Shown: piece by piece, positions 17,850 to 26,680 of the stretch
How positions within the stretch are numbered: position 1 is the stretch's first letter
How the letters are laid out: the number at the start of each line of letters is the position of its first letter
Assembly (NCBI RefSeq): GCF_002954725.1
Contig: NZ_MSCQ01000001.1
Span: 2,565,925-2,629,924, forward strand
DNA length: 64,000 nucleotides
Reading direction: 5' to 3'
From: Photobacterium phosphoreum
GTDB lineage: Bacteria > Pseudomonadota > Gammaproteobacteria > Enterobacterales > Vibrionaceae
Notes under the pieces: model-generated
What the model was told of the DNA's origin: nothing
What the model saw: only the letters and a program-made list of their open reading frames with translations
Databases searched by the model: none
Made by a program: the position numbers and the translations under genes

Positions 17850-19132
17850 TTATCAATAGACACCTCAACCTAAAAATCCGCGCCAGTGCTTTATGCACTG
17901 GCGCTTTTCTATGCGTGGTATTTGCAGCCCCATGTGCAGCATCCAGTCAAAAACAGCTTGATGGCGTAAAACAGGAAATATCACGCCAAAAAAATCAGCT
18001 CGACAGTAAACAGCAAAACTATGCTGTCTTACAAAAACAACTTAAACAACACGAACTGGATATCGCTCAAACTGCCAATAAAATCCACCAAACTAATGAC
18101 TTGTTAACCCAAATAACACAGTCAATCACTAGGCTCGAACAGCAACAACAGCATCTACAACAACAGCAACAGCAGCAACTTGGCGTACTAAAAACCTTAA
18201 TTAATGCACAATATCGTCAAGGTAATAACAGTGATATCGCCAATCTTCTCAGTGGCGAAAACTCGGCTAAATTAGATCGTATGACAACCTATGCCGAGTA
18301 TGTTAGCAAAGCACGTGCTACTGCCATTGATGCACTCGATGCGACGCAAACAGAACTACAACTAAAAATTCATACCCTTGCTGAGCAAAAAAATGAACAC
18401 CAACAAGTACTCGCCGAGCTTAATCAGCAAAAGCAGCAACTTGATGGTCAACAGCAATCACGTCAACTAACGCTCAATAAAATCAAATCGCAAATTCACA
18501 CCAGCACTGAAGCATTAGCAGACTTACGCTCTGATGAACAAGACATGTTGGCAGCGATTGCAAAAGCAAAAGCACAAGCCATCGCACGCGCAAAAGCAGA
18601 AGCCGAAGCACGTGCTAAAGCAGAAGCAGAAGCTCAAGCCCGAATTGTCGCCGCCAAAGAAGCCAAAGCGAAAGCGATTGCAGAGGCGCAAGCGAAACAA
18701 CTCAATGCTCGTTACGCTAAAATGCAAGTTCCTATGGATGGCTTATCCAGCCACAAAGGTAAGCTAGTATGGCCGTTGCGAGGTCCTATCCTGCACAACT
18801 ATGGTGCGCCATTACAGCGTGAACTACATTGGAAAGGGATGGTGATCAGTCAACCGATTGGTAGCCAAGTAAAAGCGATTTACTCAGGTAAAGTAGTATT
18901 TGCTGATTGGCTACGGGGTTACGGCTTAATGATCGCGATTGATCATGGTAAAGGTGATATGAGTTTCTATGGCTATAACCAAACCTTACTCAAAAAGATT
19001 GGTGATACCGTTCAAGCGGGCGAACCGATAGCCTTAGTGGGTGACAGTGGTGGCCAAGAACAACCAGGATTGTACTTCCAGATCCGCCGTAAAGGCACCC
19101 CGGTTGATCCGCGTCCATGGTTAACACGCTAA
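17840..19132 (+). CDS. envC: Murein hydrolase activator EnvC
   Basis: Periplasmic divisome protein recruited by FtsEX that activates amidases AmiA and AmiB for septal splitting. 430 residues: signal peptide (about 1-35), long coiled coil (about 36-240), an Ala/Lys/Glu-rich segment (about 238-285), then a degenerate LytM/M23 domain (about 310-430). That domain has LHWKGMVI and YFQI where active LytM enzymes have zinc ligands, as expected for an activator. No other in-frame start keeps the signal peptide, although the ATG lacks a ribosome site. An intrinsic-terminator hairpin lies within codons 14-23. Confidence 0.92.
   Translation: MRDIINRHLNLKIRASALCTGAFLCVVFAAPCAASSQKQLDGVKQEISRQKNQLDSKQQNYAVLQKQLKQHELDIAQTANKIHQTNDLLTQITQSITRLEQQQQHLQQQQQQQLGVLKTLINAQYRQGNNSDIANLLSGENSAKLDRMTTYAEYVSKARATAIDALDATQTELQLKIHTLAEQKNEHQQVLAELNQQKQQLDGQQQSRQLTLNKIKSQIHTSTEALADLRSDEQDMLAAIAKAKAQAIARAKAEAEARAKAEAEAQARIVAAKEAKAKAIAEAQAKQLNARYAKMQVPMDGLSSHKGKLVWPLRGPILHNYGAPLQRELHWKGMVISQPIGSQVKAIYSGKVVFADWLRGYGLMIAIDHGKGDMSFYGYNQTLLKKIGDTVQAGEPIALVGDSGGQEQPGLYFQIRRKGTPVDPRPWLTR
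17880..17908 (+). terminator. Intrinsic terminator inside the 5' end of envC
   Basis: GCGCCAGTGC (17880-17889), a 5-nt loop, then GCACTGGCGC (17895-17904) and TTTT. The 10-bp perfect GC-rich stem and T tract are typical of a terminator for gpmI, yet the hairpin encodes part of the envC signal peptide. Ribosomes on envC would be expected to block its folding. Confidence 0.75.
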
Positions 19133-19147
19133 ATTAACCTCTAAAAC

Positions 19148-19177
19148 AAAAAGGTTGGTCATCAGACCAACCTTTTT
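19148..19177. terminator. Bidirectional terminator between envC and the TetR gene
   Basis: AAAAAGGTTGGTC (19148-19160), loop ATCA, then its exact complement (19165-19177), with A and T tracts on either side. Confidence 0.9.
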
Positions 19178-19180
19178 AAA

Positions 19181-19858
19181 TTACAATTCACTGGTAGTGA
19201 TCTTTTGTTGTTGTTCTAAATACTGTTGTTCTTGTTCTAAATAATAGTGCTGCAATGTTGTTACCCGCTGCTGACCAAGCTCGGTCGCCAATGGTCGCAC
19301 AATATTCAACATCTGTTGTACACCATGATAAATCACGGTTTGGGTAATTTTAGCACCTGCTACCTGAGTGGTTTGATAACTGATCCATGATGAAGCCACC
19401 AGTTTTAACGTATCTGCCAATACTTTCAGATCAACATCCGCTAATGCCAACAGACCTGCATCACGAAAATTGATCATTATTTGACTGATATTCACTTGCA
19501 GCTGAGTTTGCACCGCCAAATATTTATTTTGTAACGCCGCATCTCGACGTAAAATATCGGGTAAATTGGCATAGAAAAAACGGTAACGCCACATCAATAG
19601 AAACACTGCATCAAGATAGCGCAATAAACTGTCTTCGATGGTTTCAACGACATCCAGTGGCTCAAAACTAACTTTTAAATCAATGGCGTACTGATCAAAA
19701 ATACAATGAATAATTTGCTCTTTATTACGAAAGTGATAATACAAATTACCGGGACTAATCCCTAAATCAGCAGCAATATGATTGGTGGTCACATTAGGCT
19801 CACCGTGTTCATTAAACAACGCCAATGCTGCATGAATAATTCGATCGCGGGTTTTCAT
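19181..19858 (-). CDS. TetR/AcrR-family transcriptional regulator
   Basis: 225 residues. The N-terminal TetR helix-turn-helix (about 5-50) has TTNHIAADLGISPGNLYYHF, and the C-terminal ligand domain is helical with a Gln-rich tail (about 200-225). The ligand and targets are unknown. It is divergent from the lpxM-like gene, so control of that gene or of itself is plausible. It resembles other uncharacterised Vibrionaceae TetR regulators and not FabR, SlmA or the LuxR class. Confidence 0.8.
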   Translation of the reverse strand: MKTRDRIIHAALALFNEHGEPNVTTNHIAADLGISPGNLYYHFRNKEQIIHCIFDQYAIDLKVSFEPLDVVETIEDSLLRYLDAVFLLMWRYRFFYANLPDILRRDAALQNKYLAVQTQLQVNISQIMINFRDAGLLALADVDLKVLADTLKLVASSWISYQTTQVAGAKITQTVIYHGVQQMLNIVRPLATELGQQRVTTLQHYYLEQEQQYLEQQQKITTSEL

Positions 19859-20165
19859 TTTATTATCATCCTTCGCCCTTGCATTGAATATAATGTTATC
19901 ATAATTTGATGTTTATCATCTTAGTGAGGCAATAAAATACATGCCTTTATTTAATCCTAGAAATAGCAATCATCTTCATCAAATGAATAACTTATCAATA
20001 TTGATACATAAGACAAATAGTTAGGTAGGTTGTCATTTTCTCTACTGTTTAATAAAGGTAGAATATATGTTGATAACCGCAATAATAACTAAGTCATAAG
20101 CACTCAAATACATTGTGGCATCATCTTCGCCAACACTATAACTTCGTGAGATAGACGTAATTTAT
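19859..20165. other. Divergent control region between the TetR gene and lpxM
   Basis: AT-rich and without a gene. Near the TetR start lie two similar elements, ATGTTATCAT (19893-19902) and ATGTTTATCAT (19909-19919), as a direct repeat that could be an operator. No convincing -35/-10 pair was found for lpxM. Confidence 0.45.
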
Positions 20166-21119
20166 ATGACTAAAAACCATTACGACAAGCAAGCCTACAA
20201 CCCTCAGTTTGAGTGGTCTTTTGTGCATCCGCGTTATTGGGGAACATGGCTCGCAGTTATGATTGCCTCACTATTGAGCTTACTGCCTCATGGTGCGCGA
20301 CGCTCACTAGCGACTATTTTTGCAAAGCAAGCTATCAAACTTAAAAGTGGTGCTAATCATCGTGCACGCGTGAACCTTAAAATGTGCTTCCCTGAAAAAT
20401 CAGATGCTGAACGCGAACACATTTTACTGCAAAATTTAATCACCGCGGGCAGTTTTCTATCGGGCTTCGCCTCACTCTCGGTCCGTAATAAAACATGGCT
20501 TGAGCAACATACGGTTATTCGCGGTATGGACAACCTCACCAGCCTCACTGAGCAACAACAAAGTGTAATTTTATTAGTACCGCATACATGGGCAATTGAT
20601 ATTCCAGCAGTACTACTTGCTTCGCGTGGGTTACCTGTATCGGCGATGGCAAAAAAACAAAAAAACCCCGTTTCAGATTGGCTAATGCATCGCCAACGAG
20701 TGCAATACGGCGGCCGTGTTTATGAACGCAGTGGTGGTATTAAACCGTTTATTAAATCAGTGCGTGAAGGCTATTTAGGGTATTACCTACCCGATGAAGA
20801 TTTAGGCCCAGAACACAGCGTATTTGTGGATTTCTTTGGCACCACCAAAGCAACCATGGCTGGATTGGGGCGATTATCAAAATTAAGCCGCGCTAAAATT
20901 GTGCCGCTATTTGCAATGTACAACAGTGAAACGGGTATGTATGAGTTGGATTTTTATCCTGCCCTGCCCTTCCCTGCAGAAACCGAAGAACAAGATGCAA
21001 GGATGATGAATCAATGTATTGAACAGTATGTTAATCAACGTCCAGAACAATACATGTGGATTTTACGTTTATTGAAGACACGTCAAAATAATGATGAGAA
21101 CCCTTATGCTAAAAGGTAA
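20166..21119 (+). CDS. lpxM: Lipid A late acyltransferase, LpxM/MsbB family
   Basis: Inner-membrane-associated acyltransferase adding a secondary acyl chain to Kdo2-lipid A. The 317-residue protein follows E. coli MsbB closely: FVHPRYWGTWLAV near the N-terminus, the catalytic H-x4-D motif HTWAID, GIKPFIKSVREGYLGYYLPD, and RPEQYMWILRLLKTR near the end. In Vibrio some members transfer a hydroxylated chain (LpxN), so the acyl chain is uncertain. The gene overlaps the following ligase-like gene by up to 29 bases and opens the LPS locus. Confidence 0.9.
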   Translation: MTKNHYDKQAYNPQFEWSFVHPRYWGTWLAVMIASLLSLLPHGARRSLATIFAKQAIKLKSGANHRARVNLKMCFPEKSDAEREHILLQNLITAGSFLSGFASLSVRNKTWLEQHTVIRGMDNLTSLTEQQQSVILLVPHTWAIDIPAVLLASRGLPVSAMAKKQKNPVSDWLMHRQRVQYGGRVYERSGGIKPFIKSVREGYLGYYLPDEDLGPEHSVFVDFFGTTKATMAGLGRLSKLSRAKIVPLFAMYNSETGMYELDFYPALPFPAETEEQDARMMNQCIEQYVNQRPEQYMWILRLLKTRQNNDENPYAKR

Positions 21120-22293
21120 ATTAACGCTATTATTAACTATTCTTCCATTTACTTGGATGGTCAGTGGACAATTCGTATTTAATAATGGTGATAAAATATT
21201 AGTTATTTTAACTCTCATTTCTCTTTTTACAATATTATTCAATTATGGTTTAGAACCATTTAAAAAAAACATTAAAAATAACAACTACATATATATGCTA
21301 ATAATTTTGTTATTTATCTCTGTTATTTATAATGCTATATACCACTCTGACATTATTAATGTCCGCTCTACTTCATGTATTATTCTTTATTTTCTTTTTA
21401 TTCCATCTGATTTTATTACAAATAAAATATTAGCATATAGCACATTAATTGGCAGTATTTGTGCAGCAAGCTTTGCATTTTGGCAAAAGAATGTTTTGCA
21501 TTTAGACCGAGCTGCATGGCAATTAAACGCAATTCCGTATGCTACCTGCTGTTTAATATTAATGATAGCAGCTATCATGATTGGTATTATATATAAAGAA
21601 AAAAAAGAAATTCTCTTTACTTCTATATTATCAAGTTTGATATCTTTTTATGCTCTTATTTTATGTGATACACGAGGTGTTTTAGTTGCTGTCTTCGTCA
21701 TTTTTTTATATTTACTTTTCTATGTTTTATCCACAAAAACATCTGTAAATATAAAAATAACGATTATTACCGTTTTAGTTGTTATAACAACCATTGGGGT
21801 ATATTCAACAAGAGAGCGTCTTATCCATGATACGATTCAAGGATTCACTCAATATGAACAAGGTAATGATATCTCAAACACTGGCTCTAGAATAACCATG
21901 TGGAAAGCAGGTCTCTTACTTATCCCTCAGAAGCCAATAACTGGTTTTGGTAATAACTTTGAACCAGCGATGACAAAACTATACCAAGAGAAAAAAATAG
22001 GCGCTCAAATTTACAACTTAAAGCTACTACATTTTCACAATCAATTTATTGATATAACAGTAAAATATGGCGTTATAGGTCTATTATTATTAGTACTATT
22101 TCTGTTGTTTCCTTTTTACCTTATATCTCAGAAACAATACTCAAAAGAAAGTAAATTAGCGATACTTCTATTAACACTTGGTGTCGTCATTAGTGGATTA
22201 ACCGATGTACCACTTGAGCACAAGCAAGTTTTTGTCTTATATGTGGTTTTCATTTATATGTTTTTAAAGAAACCATACCAAATAAAAGCATAA
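21091..22293 (+). CDS. waaL: O-antigen ligase/polymerase-like membrane protein (WaaL family)
   Basis: 400-residue polytopic membrane protein with about ten to twelve hydrophobic segments. A large loop near residues 235-320 carries the Wzy_C signature ending HFHNQFIDITVKYG, with the histidine typical of WaaL ligases. WaaL joins undecaprenyl-linked O-antigen to lipid A-core in the periplasm. A Wzy polymerase cannot be excluded by sequence alone. The gene is strikingly AT-rich. The start at 21091 overlaps lpxM by 29 bases, and ATG 21106 is an alternative. It is probably translationally coupled to lpxM. Confidence 0.78.
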   Translation: MMRTLMLKGKLTLLLTILPFTWMVSGQFVFNNGDKILVILTLISLFTILFNYGLEPFKKNIKNNNYIYMLIILLFISVIYNAIYHSDIINVRSTSCIILYFLFIPSDFITNKILAYSTLIGSICAASFAFWQKNVLHLDRAAWQLNAIPYATCCLILMIAAIMIGIIYKEKKEILFTSILSSLISFYALILCDTRGVLVAVFVIFLYLLFYVLSTKTSVNIKITIITVLVVITTIGVYSTRERLIHDTIQGFTQYEQGNDISNTGSRITMWKAGLLLIPQKPITGFGNNFEPAMTKLYQEKKIGAQIYNLKLLHFHNQFIDITVKYGVIGLLLLVLFLLFPFYLISQKQYSKESKLAILLLTLGVVISGLTDVPLEHKQVFVLYVVFIYMFLKKPYQIKA

Positions 22294-22298
22294 ATAAT

Positions 22299-22330
22299 AA
22301 AGGCACCGATTATAACTATGGTGCCTTTCT
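22299..22330. terminator. Terminator between waaL and the GT4 gene
   Basis: AAAGGCACC (22299-22307) and GGTGCCTTT (22320-22328) form a 9-bp stem between convergent genes, with T- or A-rich flanks. Confidence 0.7.
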
Positions 22331-22331
22331 C

Positions 22332-23420
22332 TTAATTAAAGCTAGAAAACAATCGTATATATTGTTTAGCAATTTTGGTCGACTCAAATTTAATATATAC
22401 CTTTTCAAAATCTAATGCTGCGTCACCTAATAATAACTCATCAATTTTATTAGCAATATTTTTAGGTTCCGCTTCCTTAACTAAATAGTTTCTCAGTTGA
22501 CCAGTCATAATTTCAGCTGGCCCTGAGTAGCAATCAACACTTACGATTGGTGTGTGACAAATTAATGCCTCCACTAATACGTTACCAAATCCTTCTGTTT
22601 CTGAGGTCAGTATTAACGCCTTAGCTTTTTTTATTATAGCGAATGGGTTATTATAAAATGGCAATATAAAAACTTTATTACTAACGCCTAATTTATTAAT
22701 CAACCTTAATAAAGAATCTTTATACTCAGCACAACCATCACCAATAATTAATAGCTTTACTTCTTTATTAATTAAAGCATAGGCATTAATTAATAGTTCT
22801 AGCCTTTTTTCTGTTGCTAGTCGTCCAACATAGCAAATATAATCATTTTTTAAAAAAAACTCATCTAGTGGTTTTTCTGATAAGCTCTTTATTTCATCAA
22901 TCGCAAATGGATTATAAATAGTTGTAATACTCAGGTAAGAGCTTGTAATTGATGAAATAAAATCAGCCATGCCTTTAGAAACACAAATGATATGCTTTTT
23001 ATTGACCTTTTTTGATAGCTTTAAACGATATTTTATTTTTTTAAGATAATTTTTACTTTCATAACTTGTTTTATCACAACTATGCTGTTGAATAATAAAA
23101 CGAGGATCATCAAGCACAGAAACTATATTAATAGTATCACCATGAGCACATAAAATAGCATCAAACCTATGCTTTAAATCTTCTTTATACAACCACTTTG
23201 AAAAAATTGGCGCATATTTTATTATTTTCTTATATTTTATTTCTTTAGGGATATTAAGTACATGAACATTTATATCAGTTCCTATTTCCAACTCTTTTTC
23301 TGCATCTAAACAAATAAAGTCACATTGATGCCCTAAGGTAATAAATTCTTTAGCTAATCGTAAGGCGACAACTTGCACGCCTTCGATTTTCAAATCCCGT
23401 AAAAAAAAACCAATTCTCAT
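22332..23420 (-). CDS. Glycosyltransferase family 4 (GT-B fold)
   Basis: 362 residues. The N-terminal GT-B domain opens with MRIGFFLRDLKIEGVQVVAL. The C-terminal donor domain has YVGRLATEKRLELLINAYAL, IIGDGCAEY and the retaining-GT motif SETEGFGNVLVEAL, with the E-x7-E pattern. It probably adds a sugar in LPS core or O-antigen assembly at the cytoplasmic face. Donor and acceptor cannot be read from the sequence. It overlaps the upstream GT9 gene by 4 bases, so the two form a unit. AT-rich, like its neighbours. Confidence 0.82.
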   Translation of the reverse strand: MRIGFFLRDLKIEGVQVVALRLAKEFITLGHQCDFICLDAEKELEIGTDINVHVLNIPKEIKYKKIIKYAPIFSKWLYKEDLKHRFDAILCAHGDTINIVSVLDDPRFIIQQHSCDKTSYESKNYLKKIKYRLKLSKKVNKKHIICVSKGMADFISSITSSYLSITTIYNPFAIDEIKSLSEKPLDEFFLKNDYICYVGRLATEKRLELLINAYALINKEVKLLIIGDGCAEYKDSLLRLINKLGVSNKVFILPFYNNPFAIIKKAKALILTSETEGFGNVLVEALICHTPIVSVDCYSGPAEIMTGQLRNYLVKEAEPKNIANKIDELLLGDAALDFEKVYIKFESTKIAKQYIRLFSSFN

Positions 23421-24532
23421 GCTAATGCCTTTAAGATAGTTGCGCGGGCCAAAACTAAATCCGACCAGTCAAACTCATGTACATGGACACAATCATTATC
23501 GCTGAAAGGTTTACGATTAAGCAAACGCTGCGAATACTTCCCTAAAGGCTTCCATTCTTCATAATTTTGCATATTGTGACGATAAACACCAATCACTGGC
23601 TTATTGAGTGCCGATGCCATATGTACCACAGCTGTGTCTGGAGTAAAGGTAAAATCAGCAATATCAATAATAGCCAATGACACCTCAAAACTTGCAGAAA
23701 AATCAGGTGACAAAACCATATCATCTTTTACTGACGCGACTAAACGCGCAATAAATTTATCTTCTCCAGGCGTTGGTATAATAACCAATAAATCATCAGG
23801 AAACTGCCGCCGCCATTTACAGATCAACGTCTTCGCATGCTCAAATGAAAAACGACGATATTTACTTGAGCCAAAAAAATTAATACCAACCACATGTTTA
23901 AACTTTTGTTGTGATTGATTAATCAATTGCTGTAAAGCAACTAGCTGCTGACTAAATTCAGCAATAGGTAACTGGCATTGCTCATCAATAGGTTGAGATA
24001 TAAGTAGTTTGGCGGCGGCAATATATCGATCTTTAAAATGGACATATTGTGATGCAACTTCAACATCAAATAAATGATATTGTTGTTTATTAAAGCCAAG
24101 ATAATGCTTTGCTTTAAACTGAGAAGATAGGCACAAATCTTTATGGCTACAATTCGTACCAAGATCGACAAATAAATCAAACTTACCTATATTATTGGCA
24201 ATTATTTTCTTTCTCTGTACTTTACTATAAAGAATATAGTCATCAACAGGAGCGGCTTTCTCTAACCATAACTTTGTCGTGGCACCAGTTAAAACGGTAA
24301 TATGAATATCAGGACGATATTGACGTAAGGCCTTAATGAAGCCACCGCACATAATGGCATCACCTAACTTATTATCCCAACGCAAGAGCAAGACGGATTT
24401 GATCTTCGATGATTCAAAATCTATCTCTTGTACGCGCTTATCGTATACCACTCGATAAATATCAAGTTTTAATGCTTTCACTTTATTACGGATTAAACGC
24501 CATCCCGCCTTTATTTTTTTTACACCATTCAT
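23417..24532 (-). CDS. Glycosyltransferase family 9 (heptosyltransferase-like)
   Basis: About 371 residues with the GT9 layout. The N-terminal segment VLLLRWDNKLGDAIMCGGFI is the heptosyltransferase start motif, here with a longer basic leader. VDLGTNCSHKDLCL and the nucleotide-binding end FTPDTAVVHMASALNKPVIG follow. It resembles WaaQ/WaaF-type transferases and probably adds heptose or a related sugar to the core. ATG 24532 was chosen. The only longer option starts with TTG at 24553. Pairs with the GT4 gene through a 4-base overlap. Confidence 0.8.
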   Translation of the reverse strand: MNGVKKIKAGWRLIRNKVKALKLDIYRVVYDKRVQEIDFESSKIKSVLLLRWDNKLGDAIMCGGFIKALRQYRPDIHITVLTGATTKLWLEKAAPVDDYILYSKVQRKKIIANNIGKFDLFVDLGTNCSHKDLCLSSQFKAKHYLGFNKQQYHLFDVEVASQYVHFKDRYIAAAKLLISQPIDEQCQLPIAEFSQQLVALQQLINQSQQKFKHVVGINFFGSSKYRRFSFEHAKTLICKWRRQFPDDLLVIIPTPGEDKFIARLVASVKDDMVLSPDFSASFEVSLAIIDIADFTFTPDTAVVHMASALNKPVIGVYRHNMQNYEEWKPLGKYSQRLLNRKPFSDNDCVHVHEFDWSDLVLARATILKALA

Positions 24533-24639
24533 ATAACAGTTCAGCCGTCGCAAATATATAAATATAAATTATGAATAACAACACTAAAAATCAGTTTGAA
24601 TCATAATAGCTATCGAGACGTTATATTAACTAACGCACA

Positions 24640-25323
24640 TCAGAAACTAGAATATAATCGTGTATTAATTTTTTCATTCTTACTTGTGGCTGCATCATTT
24701 TTTTGCTTACGGCAACCTATCGTAGAATGTTTATCACCACCAGGTTTTACTGGTGCCGAATCAAGTCCATAAATCGCTTGTTGATGCAAATATGTATTAC
24801 GAATAAACACATCTACAGGTAAGACCATTTTATTGCTTGCTGACAAAAATTCATGCGCATATTATGGTATAATAAAATAGCAGGTTATACATTGAGGTAC
24901 CTTTAAAAACTTAACTAACTTGACCTCATTCTGCTAGGCAACTGAATAAAAAAATTTTGTTTTCCATGGCTCAGTCGAATAGAATGGTGCTTATTTGTCC
25001 ATAATTCAGCCGCTTCAATTAACGCACAAAAATCATATCGAAGAATAAAATCATCTTCAAGAACAACAGGCTGATCAAATTTAATAACTTGTTGCCAAGC
25101 TAAAATATGACTCGCGTAACGGCCTAACTCTCCAGCCAAAGCTTTACGGCCCCGATGACGAATAAAGCCATTTTCATCATAACTCTGCAACAAAGGGATC
25201 AAGCCCTAACCGACCATCAACAGCATCAATAATATCATAGCTAATCCCATATCTCTTGAGTATCGCCTCTGCATTATTTCTTCTAGTTATTGAAGAAGCG
25301 AGACTAATAAGAAGTACTTTCAT
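24640..25323 (-). pseudogene. Decayed glycosyltransferase family 25 (LPS) gene
   Basis: Three reading frames together make one GT25 protein. Frame one runs from ATG 25323 (AAAGGA upstream) with MKVLLISLASSITRRNNAEA to a TGA at 25177-25179. Frame two (about 25202-24915) has GRKALAGELGRYASHILAWQ and VVLEDDF, the GT25 core. Frame three (to 24640) has FLKVPQCITC, then an in-frame TAA at 24862-24864. It continues with AHEFLSASNKMVLPVDVFI and IYGLDSAPVKPGGDKHSTIG. Two frameshifts (near 25195 and 24925) and one nonsense codon make it inactive. Intact relatives are about 240-260 residues. Confidence 0.85.
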
Positions 25324-25533
25324 CATATCCTTTTAAATCACTCATTGTACTTATCAATAGTAAAAAATAGTGGTGACTTTACTATCTGTAATAACTAACT
25401 GTTACTTAAAAAAGTAATTATCTACACTATAAAAATTCAAACCAATATTTCATAATGTTTTCGTGTATTGTAACCTATAAAAAATGTCTACAAGCGCTTA
25501 TCAACTTCTTCTTACTAAATATTGAGATCTACA

Positions 25534-26625
25534 ATGAAAATAATGGTATTCAGTTCATACATGGATGCATGGAACAGCGTTAGACCTGAAGCTGAAATGA
25601 TCATTGCAATGGCACAACAAGGCCATCAAGTGACAGTTGTAACTCAAGGTAATGCTGATTATGTAGCCCGCTTTCACGAACAAGGCATTAAAGTTATTGA
25701 TGGATACCCAACCAAAAAAATATGCTGTGACACCATTAAACTTCTTCGCCATGAGCTTAAACAAAACCAATACGATATCGTTTATGCGACCAATTCACGG
25801 ACCATTCCAAATGCAGCCTTTGCTTGTATCGGTTTTCCTGCCACAAAACTCGTGACTTACCGAGGAACCGTTGGCGGTTTATATCGCCATGATCCTAGCG
25901 CGTATTTAACCCACCTTCATCCACGCGTGAATGGTATTTCATGTGTGGCAGATAAAGTACGAGAGGATGTCGTTAAACAGGTGTGGTCCAATAAAAATAA
26001 TGTTGTTGCTATTCACAAAGGCCATAATCTGTCCTGGTACCAAACTCAAGCAGCCGATTTAAGCGCCCTAAATATTGCCGCCGATGACTTCGTTATTATT
26101 TGTGTTGCTAATGCACGTCCAAGTAAAGGTGTACATATACTATTAGAAGCAATGCAGTACTTAGAGAAAAAACCTAATATTCATTTATTACTGGCAGGGC
26201 GTGGTATTGATACTGCCGCAAATCAACAATTAGCCCAACAAGCGCCTTACCCTAATAATATTCACTTTCTTGGCTACCGCACGGATGTACCGGAATTAAT
26301 GGCAGCAGCTAATGTACAAATTCAACCCTCCGTCAGTGGTGAAGGTCTACCGAAAACTGTCATTGAAGCAATGGCAATGGCTGTACCTTCAATTGTTACA
26401 ACTACGGGTGGTAATGCTGAAATAGTAAAGGATGGTGTCAGTGGATTTGTGGTTGAAACTAATAATGCTCACGTGATTGCCGATAAGATTCACTATATTT
26501 ATCACCATGCTACAGAAGCAAAGATCATGGGATTAAAAGCGCAACACTATATAACCACTACGCTTTCTGTTGAAAATACAGCACAGCAACATCTGGCATT
26601 TTTTGAACGCTTATTAAAACAATAA
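25534..26625 (+). CDS. Glycosyltransferase family 4
   Basis: 363-residue GT-B protein. The N-terminal domain opens with MKIMVFSSYMDAWNSVRPEAE. The donor domain has VANARPSKGVHILLEAM, LLLAGRGID and the motif SGEGLPKTVIEAMAMAVP, with the E-x7-E-like pattern. It probably acts in LPS core synthesis, with unknown donor. ATG 25534 was chosen. The extra four codons upstream begin with TTG. It is transcribed alone, convergent with the WavE gene, and less AT-rich than the 21-24 kb genes. Confidence 0.82.
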   Translation: MKIMVFSSYMDAWNSVRPEAEMIIAMAQQGHQVTVVTQGNADYVARFHEQGIKVIDGYPTKKICCDTIKLLRHELKQNQYDIVYATNSRTIPNAAFACIGFPATKLVTYRGTVGGLYRHDPSAYLTHLHPRVNGISCVADKVREDVVKQVWSNKNNVVAIHKGHNLSWYQTQAADLSALNIAADDFVIICVANARPSKGVHILLEAMQYLEKKPNIHLLLAGRGIDTAANQQLAQQAPYPNNIHFLGYRTDVPELMAAANVQIQPSVSGEGLPKTVIEAMAMAVPSIVTTTGGNAEIVKDGVSGFVVETNNAHVIADKIHYIYHHATEAKIMGLKAQHYITTTLSVENTAQQHLAFFERLLKQ

Positions 26626-26645
26626 ATTATGGTAAAAATCCTATT

Positions 26646-26680
26646 ATGATCCTGTCACGATTACTGGCAGGATCATTTAT
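26646..26680. terminator. Terminator between the GT4 gene and the wavE-like gene
   Basis: ATGATCCTG (26646-26654) pairs with CAGGATCAT (26668-26676), followed by TTATTATT, between convergent genes. Confidence 0.6.

Noticed and set aside
24640..24846. Separate small gene of 68 codons
   Set aside because: Its sequence is the C-terminal part of the GT25 pseudogene, not an independent gene.
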